Part shown: one piece after another, positions 1 through 5,332 of the stretch
Layout: every line of letters starts with the position of its first letter
How positions within the stretch are numbered: the stretch's first letter is position 1
Assembly: GCA_029248845.1 (NCBI GenBank)
Contig: JAQWIO010000118.1
Coordinates: 1-19,539 of the forward strand
DNA length: 19,539 nucleotides
Direction: 5' to 3'
Source: Polaribacter sp.
GTDB taxonomy: Bacteria; Bacteroidota; Bacteroidia; Flavobacteriales; Flavobacteriaceae
The notes under the pieces: generated by a model
Database searches by the model: none
Told to the model about the DNA's origin: nothing
The model's input: the letters and a program-made list of their open reading frames with translations, nothing else
Translations under genes and position numbers: made by a program

Positions 1-90
1 AAAACAGGTAACACCTATTTTTATGTGTATAATGAAGGCTACTTGTCTCTTGAAAATGAAGTTTTCTTATTAATTAAAAAGGATTTATAA
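1..90 (+). CDS. C-terminal tail of an unidentified protein (partial)
   Basis: The frame is open from base 1 and closes at a TAA at 88-90, giving 29 residues that end in LLIKKDL. The start lies outside the window. The fragment is too short to assign to a family. It is rich in Tyr, Leu and Glu and shows no motif. It converges with the fic gene on the other strand, with 108 bases between the two stop codons that hold repeat sequence. That the frame is coding is an inference from its clean stop and the absence of any gene on the other strand here. Confidence 0.4.
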   Translation, partial: KTGNTYFYVYNEGYLSLENEVFLLIKKDL

Positions 91-103
91 TCAGGTTTGA
101 CAT

Positions 104-138
104 TTTATGTGTGATTTGTTGCGCCTGCTTGTCGAAAA
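104..138 (+). repeat. Left copy of a 35-bp imperfect direct repeat flanking fic
   Basis: Bases 104-138 match bases 1196-1230 at 29 of 35 positions in the same orientation; the shared core is TTGTTGC followed by CCTGC. A shorter related copy lies at 178-196, where TTTATGCGGTG is followed by TTGTGCCC. The repeats lie outside the fic reading frame on both sides, so they look like the boundaries of an inserted unit and not like coding sequence. Confidence 0.6.
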
Positions 139-187
139 CACGGGTTTTTGAAAGTACATAAATAGCCAGCGATAAAGTTTATGCGGT

Positions 188-198
188 GTTGTGCCCAA
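188..198 (+). repeat. Left member of short inverted repeat bounding fic
   Basis: GTTGTGCCCA at 188-197 is matched, inverted, by TGGGCATAAC at 1183-1192, whose reverse complement is GTTATGCCCA. Nine of ten bases agree. The left member ends directly at the fic stop codon (199-201) and the right member lies about 50 bases before the fic start, so the pair brackets the gene. The GTTxTGC form resembles the simple recombination core of integron attC sites (GTTRRRY), but does not match that consensus exactly. Confidence 0.45.
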
Positions 199-1131
199 TT
201 ATTTTAAACGATATGTTGTTTTATTTTTTTCTCCTCTTTTTTCAAATAAACCTAATTCAACTCCTTTCCTCAAATCTCTACTTGCTGTTGCTGAAGAAAT
301 GTCTTTAAAAATATCCATATAATCTTTTCTGTTAAATTCTATTTGATTTAATGACACATAATATTCTAATCTATCTTTTTCATTCATTGTTCGATTATTG
401 AAATCCAATAATTCACTTATTGAAATTTCAATAACCTTTAGCATATATTCAATAAACTTTGTTGATGTTCCAGATTTATCACTTTCAGCTAAGGCTTTGT
501 AATATTTTTCTTGGTCATTACTAATTAAATTTTCAAATGGTAAAAATTCAAATATTGGATGTTTTTCTATTAATATTAAAGTTTGCCATAATCTTCCCAT
601 TCTTCCGTTTCCATCTATAAATGGATGTATAAATTCCATTTCGTAATGAAAAACACAACTTTTTATTAATGCAATTTCGTCTGATTTTTGCAAGTATTGA
701 AAAAGGTCTTTCATTAAGTAAGGAACGTTGTCAAGAGGTGGTGCTAAATGCTCAACTTTTGAAACTTTTATAATACCGACACTTTGATTTCTATATTTTC
801 CAGCATTTTTAATTAGACCCTTCATTAAATCTTTATGAGCTTTTAAAAAAGAATTTTTATTAGAAGGATTGTATCCCTCTAAATTTTCATAAATTTTAAT
901 AGCGTTTAAAACTTCAAGAATATCTTTTTTTGGACCAATAACTTTTTTGTTTTCAAGAAGTGTTGTTATTTGTTTTTCAGTAAGTGTATTTCCTTCTATT
1001 TTTAAAGAAGAATGAATCGTTTTTATCCTATTCTGTTTTCTCAATTTAGGTGAGGGTCTATCTAATAAATTAGCATTTACTTCTCCTCTTTTTTCTGAAA
1101 TAGAAGATGTAATTTCGTAAGGAGGTTTCAT
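199..1131 (-). CDS. Fic family protein, probable AMP-transferase with N-terminal self-inhibitory motif
   Basis: Fic enzymes usually transfer AMP from ATP to a hydroxyl side chain of a target protein. The catalytic signature HPFIDGNGRMGR is complete at residues 169-180, with His169 as the expected catalytic base and Asn175/Arg177/Arg180 for phosphate binding. Residues 42-47 (SLKIEG) fit the inhibitory helix pattern (S/T)xxxE(G/N), which makes this a class II Fic protein held in check by its own N-terminus; Glu46 is the inhibitory residue. The flap strand is visible around residues 127-140 (HLAPP then VPYLM). The last ~55 residues look like a winged helix-turn-helix, common in this subgroup and often used for self-regulation or DNA binding. 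Length (310 aa) is usual. The ATG at 1131 is the only good start before the inhibitory motif. No Doc/Phd-like antitoxin gene is adjacent. The gene is bracketed by repeats and is probably an accessory insertion. The target is unknown. Confidence 0.93.
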   Translation of the reverse strand: MKPPYEITSSISEKRGEVNANLLDRPSPKLRKQNRIKTIHSSLKIEGNTLTEKQITTLLENKKVIGPKKDILEVLNAIKIYENLEGYNPSNKNSFLKAHKDLMKGLIKNAGKYRNQSVGIIKVSKVEHLAPPLDNVPYLMKDLFQYLQKSDEIALIKSCVFHYEMEFIHPFIDGNGRMGRLWQTLILIEKHPIFEFLPFENLISNDQEKYYKALAESDKSGTSTKFIEYMLKVIEISISELLDFNNRTMNEKDRLEYYVSLNQIEFNRKDYMDIFKDISSATASRDLRKGVELGLFEKRGEKNKTTYRLK

Positions 1132-1195
1132 TTAAGGTACTATCATTTAACTTGAATTTATAATGAAAAGGACTTTTTTAAATGGGCATAACGTG

Positions 1196-1230
1196 TTTAT
1201 ATGTGGCTTGTTGCACCTGCCTGGCGAAAA
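1196..1230 (+). repeat. Right copy of the 35-bp imperfect direct repeat flanking fic
   Basis: This is the partner of the repeat at 104-138 (29 of 35 bases identical, same orientation). Here it runs directly into a hairpin: ACCTGC at 1215-1220 pairs perfectly with GCAGGT at 1231-1236 around a 10-base loop. The left copy has lost the right half of that hairpin, so the two copies have diverged or one is truncated. Confidence 0.6.
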
Positions 1231-1283
1231 GCAGGTAGTTTAATCAACAATTCTAGTAAATACATCACAGATAGTAAGTCCGG

Positions 1284-1312
1284 GAGATTGCCTGCGGTAG
1301 ACAGGGGCTCTC
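1284..1312. repeat. GC-rich imperfect hairpin, likely degenerate intergenic repeat
   Basis: GAGA (1284-1287) pairs with TCTC (1309-1312), and within it CCTG (1291-1294) pairs with CAGG (1302-1305) around CGGTAGA. The element is much richer in G and C than its surroundings. CCTGC-rich palindromic repeats of this look are frequent between genes in Bacteroidota (from memory). No coding role is seen. Confidence 0.4.
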
Positions 1313-1513
1313 TTAAATTGGCTAAAACCATGTATAAGTTCTTTTCGATGCTGCGATGTTTATTTATAAGAATATTCTGAAAACTATGGCAGATCAATTA
1401 CCGATAAAGTCATCGTTTTTAAAAACACGTTTATATCTGTAAGCTCATAAAACAAAAACAATATAAAATCGTTTCAAAAAATAATTGTTTTCATATTTAT
1501 TAAAATATCTCCT

Positions 1514-1521
1514 TATATTTG
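1514..1521 (+). promoter_or_regulatory. -7 promoter box of the TatA/B-like gene
   Basis: TATATTTG matches the Bacteroidota -7 consensus TAnnTTTG at every fixed position. It ends only four bases before the ATG at 1526, so transcription would begin at or within a few bases of the start codon. That implies a leaderless or nearly leaderless message. A -33 element is not convincing: the nearest TTG, at 1485-1487, is 26 bases away, longer than the usual 17-23. Confidence 0.5.
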
Positions 1522-1525
1522 CCGT

Positions 1526-1807
1526 ATGAATACTTTCTTTTTATTTATAAGTGGTCCCGAGGTTATCGTTATTATGTTAATCGTAGTAATGGTTTTTGGT
1601 ACAGATAAAATTCCTGAAATTGCCAGAGGTTTAGGTAAAGGAATGCGTCAAGTAAAAGACGCCACAAACGATCTGAAAAGAGAAATTAAAGATAGTACTG
1701 AAAAAAACAAAATTGACACAGACATTGCTAAAGACTTAAAGAAAGAAGTTGCCGCTGTAAAGGATAATATTGAAGATATTACTGGTCCAATCAAAAGAAG
1801 TATGTAG
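1526..1807 (+). CDS. TatA/TatB-family twin-arginine translocase subunit, 93 aa
   Basis: Tat proteins export folded proteins with twin-arginine signal peptides across the inner membrane. The family layout is complete: a short N-terminus, one membrane helix at about residues 12-24, the FG hinge at 24-25, then KIP and an amphipathic helix (EIARGLGKGMRQVKDA), followed by a charged tail of about 45 residues. The polar residue 12 positions before the hinge is Glu12. In E. coli the equivalent position is Gln8 in TatA and Glu8 in TatB, so this copy is TatB-like at that site, although its hinge and amphipathic helix look like TatA. A second, shorter paralogue with Gln lies at 15756-15947. No tatC is in the window. 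The start is fixed by the short N-terminus the family requires; it sits almost on top of the promoter. The stop is one base from the stop of the convergent methyltransferase. Confidence 0.9.
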   Translation: MNTFFLFISGPEVIVIMLIVVMVFGTDKIPEIARGLGKGMRQVKDATNDLKREIKDSTEKNKIDTDIAKDLKKEVAAVKDNIEDITGPIKRSM

Positions 1808-1808
1808 A

Positions 1809-2453
1809 TTACTTTTTTACTCTACTTAGTGTTAAGCCATCTCTAATTGGTAATAAAACCGATTCTATCCTGTGGTCTCCATTCAAAAGTTTATTGTATT
1901 CTAAAAGAATTTTTGTGTCGTTATCTTTAGAATCTAAAGTTTCTACAACTTTTCCGCTCCACAAAACATTATCTGATAAAATAATACCTCCAGGGTTCAT
2001 TTTATCTATCACTAAGTGAAAATAATTAATATAATTAGATTTGTCGGCATCAATAAACACCATATCAAACTTCTCATGGATGTTTGGAATAATCTGTAAT
2101 GCATTGCCCGTAAATTGTTTTATCTGATTTCTGTATCCTGATTTTTCAAAGTATTTATTTTGAAGTGTTTGTAGTTCTTCATTTTTATCTATGGTGAAAA
2201 TTTTTCCTTTCTTTTCGAGACCTTCTGCTAAACACAAGGCAGAATAGCCTGTATAAGTTCCTATTTCTAGAATGTTTTTAGGGCTTACTAATTTAGAAAC
2301 CATAGACAACACCCTTCCCTGAAAAGGTCCGCTTAGCATTCTAGGGTTTAACACTTTTTGCCAAGTTTCTCTACCTAATTCTTTAAGAATTTGAGGCTCT
2401 TGCTGCGAGTGTTTAATTATATAATTATCAATTTTTTCTGGTAAAAAATGCAT
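1809..2453 (-). CDS. Class I SAM-dependent O-methyltransferase (catechol/caffeoyl-CoA type)
   Basis: This family moves a methyl group from S-adenosylmethionine to a hydroxyl of a catechol-like or other small acceptor, using a bound divalent metal. The SAM-binding motif I is ILEIGTYTGYSA (residues 61-72). The metal-site pattern of the family is present: FIDADKSNY (residues 133-141, Asp135/Asp137) and SDNVLW (160-165, Asp161/Asn162). Length (214 aa) is normal for the bacterial group. The ATG at 2453 gives the usual N-terminus with no signal peptide, so the enzyme is cytoplasmic. It converges with the TatA/B-like gene and has no obvious operon partner, so the substrate cannot be inferred. No clear TAnnTTTG box was found upstream. 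Confidence 0.9.
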   Translation of the reverse strand: MHFLPEKIDNYIIKHSQQEPQILKELGRETWQKVLNPRMLSGPFQGRVLSMVSKLVSPKNILEIGTYTGYSALCLAEGLEKKGKIFTIDKNEELQTLQNKYFEKSGYRNQIKQFTGNALQIIPNIHEKFDMVFIDADKSNYINYFHLVIDKMNPGGIILSDNVLWSGKVVETLDSKDNDTKILLEYNKLLNGDHRIESVLLPIRDGLTLSRVKK

Positions 2454-2670
2454 GCTAAAAATTTCTTAAAAATAAAAAGTTATGGGAGTCTATAAAACAC
2501 TTACATAAAGTACGCATTGTTATCTATTTATGTTTAATACAACTCGTTGTTATGTCTTATTAGATATATAAACAAATGTAATGAAAAGTACCATAAAAAA
2601 TTATGGAATACCCTATAAAGGTTTGTTTTGATAAACAGATCGGTTTCTTAGCATTAATTATGGATAAAAA

Positions 2671-2726
2671 AACAAGTAAATATTTACTTTTTTTATGACT
2701 TACCGTTGCTGAAATATTTACTTGTT
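2671..2726. promoter_or_regulatory. Palindrome plus 15-bp inverted repeat, candidate operator upstream of panB
   Basis: AACAAGTAAATATTT at 2671-2685 is a perfect inverted match to AAATATTTACTTGTT at 2712-2726, with 26 bases between. The left arm also sits in a perfect 16-bp palindrome, AAGTAAATATTTACTT (2674-2689). As a result AAATATTTACTT occurs twice in direct order (2678-2689 and 2712-2723), 34 bases apart. The right copy covers the likely -33 element of panB. The arrangement fits a pair of binding sites for a dimeric regulator, or a hairpin. That it is an operator is inference. Confidence 0.45.
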
Positions 2727-2754
2727 CTATATCTGATGATATTTCTTACATTTA
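2722..2754 (+). promoter_or_regulatory. Probable panB promoter
   Basis: TACATTTA at 2747-2754 fits the Bacteroidota -7 box TAnnTTTG except for the last base. TTG at 2722-2724 lies 22 bases upstream, within the 17-23 spacing reported for Flavobacterium promoters. The ATG of panB follows 23 bases after the box, leaving room for a short A-rich leader. Confidence 0.5.
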
Positions 2755-2777
2755 CATCATTATAAAAACAGAAAAGT

Positions 2778-3596
2778 ATGTCTGCATCAAATAAAGAATA
2801 CATTCGGGTAACCGTTAAATCTTTGATAGAAATGAAAGCAAATAGAGAAAAAATCTCTATGTTAACCGCTTATGATTATACGATGGCAAAAATTTTAGAT
2901 AGTGCTGGAATCGACGTTCTTTTAGTTGGAGATTCAGCATCGAATGTTATGGCTGGTCATGAAACAACGCTTCCTATTACACTAGATCAAATGATCTACC
3001 ACGCTAGCTCTGTTGTAAGAGCAATAGACAGGTGTTTGGTTGTTGTAGATTTACCTTTTGGAAGCTATCAATCTGACCCTAAGGAAGCGCTCCGCTCTGC
3101 GATAAGAATTATGAAAGAAAGCGGTGCTCATTCTATTAAATTAGAAGGCGGAAAAGAAATTAAAGAATCTATAAAGCGTATTTTAAATGCCGGTATTCCT
3201 GTAATGGGACACTTGGGATTAACACCCCAATCTATCTATAAATTTGGAACTTATACGGTAAGAGCAAAAGAAGAAGAAGAGGCTGAAAAACTAATAGAAG
3301 ATGCCTTAATGTTAGAAAGAATTGGCTGTTTTTCATTGGTGCTAGAAAAAGTACCTGCAAAATTAGCAAAAAAAGTTGCGGAGGCACTAACGATTCCTGT
3401 AATTGGTATTGGAGCTGGAAACGGTGTTGACGGACAAGTTCTTGTTACCCATGATATGATTGGAATGACACATGAATTTAATCCTCGTTTTTTACGAAGA
3501 TACTTGGACTTGTATAAAGATATGACCGGAGCTTTCGAAACCTATATTGATGACGTAAAGAGTGGTGATTTTCCAAGTGAAAAAGAACAATATTAA
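2778..3596 (+). CDS. panB: 3-methyl-2-oxobutanoate hydroxymethyltransferase (ketopantoate hydroxymethyltransferase)
   Basis: PanB adds a hydroxymethyl group from 5,10-methylene-tetrahydrofolate to 2-oxoisovalerate, making ketopantoate, the first committed step to pantothenate and CoA. It is a cytoplasmic TIM-barrel enzyme. The family landmarks are all present: MLTAYDY (28-34), LLVGDSASNVMAGHETTLP (48-66), VVDLPFGSY (90-98), IKLEGG (120-125), GHLGLTPQS (144-152) and IGIGAG. The magnesium ligands expected from E. coli map to Asp52, Asp91 and Glu123, and the catalytic Glu to Glu190, with matching spacing. Length (272 aa) is typical. The ATG at 2778 follows an A-rich leader typical of Bacteroidota. 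The stop is 21 bases before the next gene, so the two are probably co-transcribed. panC and panD are not in the window. Confidence 0.97.
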   Translation: MSASNKEYIRVTVKSLIEMKANREKISMLTAYDYTMAKILDSAGIDVLLVGDSASNVMAGHETTLPITLDQMIYHASSVVRAIDRCLVVVDLPFGSYQSDPKEALRSAIRIMKESGAHSIKLEGGKEIKESIKRILNAGIPVMGHLGLTPQSIYKFGTYTVRAKEEEEAEKLIEDALMLERIGCFSLVLEKVPAKLAKKVAEALTIPVIGIGAGNGVDGQVLVTHDMIGMTHEFNPRFLRRYLDLYKDMTGAFETYIDDVKSGDFPSEKEQY

Positions 3597-3617
3597 CTTA
3601 ATAAATGATCGATTATT

Positions 3618-4562
3618 TTGACTATTCTTCACATAGATTCGAACCACCCTCTGTTAATAAACGAACTTAATAATTTAGGGTTTATAAATGAAGAAGATTA
3701 TACCTCCTCTAAATCTGAAATTGAAAAAAAAATTCACTTATATGAGGGATGCATTATTAGGAGCCGATTTTCAATTGATAAAGAATTTTTAGATAAAGCC
3801 ACAAAATTAAAATTTATTGGACGGGTTGGTGCTGGTCTAGAAAATATTGATTGTAAATTGGCTGCTGCTAAAAAAATCGAACTAATTGCTGCTCCAGAAG
3901 GAAATAGAAATGCAGTTGGTGAGCATACTTTAGGAATGTTGTTGTCGCTTTTTAATAAACTAAACAAAGTTGATAAAGAAGTTCGACAAGGAATTTGGTT
4001 ACGTGAAGAAAATCGCGGCGTAGAGCTTGATGGAAAAACTATTGGCATCATTGGATATGGCAACATGGGGAAAGCTTTTGCAAAAAAAATTAGTGGTTTT
4101 GATGTTACCGTTTTGTGTTATGATATAAAACCTTCTGTTGGCGACGAAAACTGTAAACAAGTTTCTCTAGAAGAACTACAAAAAAAAACAGACGTTTTGA
4201 GTATACATACGCCAGAAACAGCACTTACTAAAAACATGATCAATTATAATTTTATCAAGAATTTTAAAAAGAATTTTTGGTTCATTAACACTGCTCGTGG
4301 AAAATCTGTAGTAACGAAAGACTTGGTTGCAGGATTGAAATCTGGTAAAATTTTAGGAGCAGGTCTAGATGTATTAGAATATGAAAAATCATCGTTTGAA
4401 AACCTTTTTTCTAGTGATAAAATGCCTGAAGCTTTTCAGTATTTAATTGATTCAGATAAGGTAATATTGTCACCACATGTGGCCGGTTGGACAATAGAAA
4501 GTAAACAAAAATTAGCACAAACAATTGTCGCTAAAATTAAAGTAAAATTTAACTCACTATAA
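3618..4562 (+). CDS. D-isomer-specific 2-hydroxyacid dehydrogenase (SerA-like), TTG start
   Basis: This NAD-dependent family interconverts 2-oxoacids and D-2-hydroxyacids and includes 3-phosphoglycerate dehydrogenase. The NAD-binding motif is IGIIGYGNMG (142-151). The catalytic triad maps to Arg227 (NTARG), Glu256 (after GLDVLE) and His287 (SPHVAGW). Arg-to-Glu spacing is 29 as in SerA, while Glu-to-His is 31, longer than usual, because of a short insertion around residues 260-275. Length (314 aa) fits the short form without an ACT regulatory domain. An in-frame TGA at 3606-3608 and the lack of any early in-frame ATG leave TTG at 3618 as the best start; it gives the expected first strand (TILHIDSNHP). 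An ATG at 3605 is in another frame and reads only 21 codons. It probably forms an operon with panB. The substrate is uncertain; serine synthesis is the first guess. Confidence 0.85.
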   Translation: MTILHIDSNHPLLINELNNLGFINEEDYTSSKSEIEKKIHLYEGCIIRSRFSIDKEFLDKATKLKFIGRVGAGLENIDCKLAAAKKIELIAAPEGNRNAVGEHTLGMLLSLFNKLNKVDKEVRQGIWLREENRGVELDGKTIGIIGYGNMGKAFAKKISGFDVTVLCYDIKPSVGDENCKQVSLEELQKKTDVLSIHTPETALTKNMINYNFIKNFKKNFWFINTARGKSVVTKDLVAGLKSGKILGAGLDVLEYEKSSFENLFSSDKMPEAFQYLIDSDKVILSPHVAGWTIESKQKLAQTIVAKIKVKFNSL

Positions 4563-4622
4563 TAAGGTAAAATAGATGTAAATCAGATAGTTATACTATT
4601 TTGACAGTCTCTATAACGATTA

Positions 4623-4718
4623 TTTAACACCTCTTTTTTTAAGAATGTTGAGCAAAAGGAACAAAAAGAAGTAAGAACACTAAAATACTTTTACAATGGT
4701 TTAAAAAAAGGTGTTAAA
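4623..4718. repeat. Long-range inverted repeat between the dehydrogenase and DoxX genes
   Basis: TTTAACACC followed by a T-run (4623-4642) is mirrored by TTAAAAAAAGGTGTTAAA (4701-4718), with one extra base in the left arm and a 58-base interval. The stem could form in RNA read in either direction. The 228-base gap also contains a perfect palindrome TCGAAGCTTCGA (4731-4742). No gene was found between the arms. The element could end the upstream transcript or fold in the leader of the DoxX gene; the sequence does not decide between them. Confidence 0.4.
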
Positions 4719-4790
4719 TTAGCAAACAAGTCGAAGCTTCGATTCGATTTCCTGGTAAAAATAAAAAAAGTAGTAATCAAATATTATAAA

Positions 4791-5189
4791 ATGAAAATCC
4801 TATCCAATCATCCAACAGAAATATTAATATTATTATTTTTAATTGTTACGTTTGTACAATCAGGTATAGATAAAATAATAGATTGGAAAGGAAATACGGA
4901 ATTTATAAAACATCATTTTAGAAATTCCCCTTTTAAAAATAGTGTTCCTTTGCTGTTAGGGATTATTTTAATTCTTGAAATTATTGCTGGTATTTTAATG
5001 ATTATTGGTGTGTTTCAGGTGTACACATCAGGTGAAAAAGAAATCGCTCTTATGGGTGTAGCGCTCTCTGGAATTACTTTAATATTCTTGCTTATTGGTC
5101 AACGTTTGGCAAAAGATTATGCGGGCGCCATGTCTTTAGCTGTCTATTTCATCATTAGTCTTTTAGGTGTTTTCTTGCTAAATAATTAA
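4791..5189 (+). CDS. DoxX-family small integral membrane protein
   Basis: This is a four-helix inner-membrane protein of 132 residues. Hydrophobic segments lie at about 10-26, 50-74, 85-102 and 110-130. The first helix is followed by SGIDKIIDWKGN (residues 25-36), the pattern seen in Bacteroidota members of the DoxX group, with the lysine/tryptophan-rich loop after helix 1. DoxX/DoxD proteins were named after a thiosulfate:quinone oxidoreductase subunit, but most family members have no proven reaction, so no specific function is claimed. The ATG at 4791 follows an A-rich stretch and gives a short N-terminus. It stands alone, convergent with the methyltransferase downstream. Confidence 0.8.
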   Translation: MKILSNHPTEILILLFLIVTFVQSGIDKIIDWKGNTEFIKHHFRNSPFKNSVPLLLGIILILEIIAGILMIIGVFQVYTSGEKEIALMGVALSGITLIFLLIGQRLAKDYAGAMSLAVYFIISLLGVFLLNN

Positions 5190-5275
5190 AATTGATAGAA
5201 AATTGCTTTTTAAATAGATATTTCTTATAGGTAAATCGTCTCATAAAACTGTTTTAAGCGATCTATTAGTAACAT

Positions 5276-5295
5276 CAACACATTTATGTGTGTTG
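5276..5295. terminator. Weak hairpin between convergent genes
   Basis: CAACACA (5276-5282) pairs with TGTGTTG (5289-5295) around a six-base loop, extendable by a T-G and an A-T pair. It lies between the convergent DoxX and methyltransferase genes, where a terminator is expected. However, it is followed by GTTAAAAAAG and not by a T-run, so it is at best an imperfect terminator. Confidence 0.25.
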
Positions 5296-5332
5296 GTTAA
5301 AAAAGTAGTTTTAAGGGTTTTTAAAATCAGTT

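Larger units (their letters stand above)
1132..1525. other. 394-base gap: fic upstream region, repeat debris, tatA/B promoter
   Basis: Nothing here reads as a gene. It contains the right inverted-repeat member (1183-1192), the right direct-repeat copy (1196-1230), two GC-richer hairpins (1215-1236 and 1284-1312), a 12-bp palindrome GTTTTTAAAAAC (1415-1426) and, at the far end, the promoter box of the TatA/B-like gene. A minus-strand open frame at 1197-1397 translates across the repeat and shows no protein signature. The stretch at 1427-1440 weakly resembles the repeat again. Confidence 0.6.
2454..2777. other. 324-base divergent gap before panB
   Basis: This separates the divergent O-methyltransferase and panB genes and must hold promoters for both. 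Seen in it: a small hairpin (CCATAA 2591-2596 with TTATGG 2601-2606), the palindrome and inverted repeat at 2671-2726, and a panB promoter at 2722-2754. No reading frame longer than about 15 codons with a plausible start was found. Confidence 0.6.

Noticed and set aside
1197..1397. Minus-strand open frame of 66 codons
   Set aside because: It runs across the intergenic repeats and hairpins, has no domain, signal or start context, and its end is produced by the repeat sequence itself.
1..1525. Toxin-antitoxin pair involving fic
   Set aside because: No small antitoxin-like gene is next to fic; the inhibitory motif is built into the Fic protein itself. The 1-90 fragment is too short to assess.
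4005..4022. TTACGTGAAGAA, a partial parS-like string
   Set aside because: Too many mismatches on the left half, no palindrome, and it is within the dehydrogenase coding sequence.
3734..4066. 110-codon minus-strand frame opposite the hydroxyacid dehydrogenase
   Set aside because: It lies wholly within a well-supported gene on the other strand and shows low-complexity Ser/Phe/Pro composition typical of an antisense shadow.
3618..4562. Dehydrogenase as a replacement ketopantoate reductase (PanE role)
   Set aside because: Adjacency to panB is tempting, but the protein is SerA-like by motif and not of the PanE/ApbA fold, and nothing in the sequence indicates ketopantoate as its substrate.
5190..5332. 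Classical rho-independent terminator between the DoxX and methyltransferase genes
   Set aside because: A hairpin exists (5276-5295) but lacks a T tract on either strand; it was kept only as a weak call.
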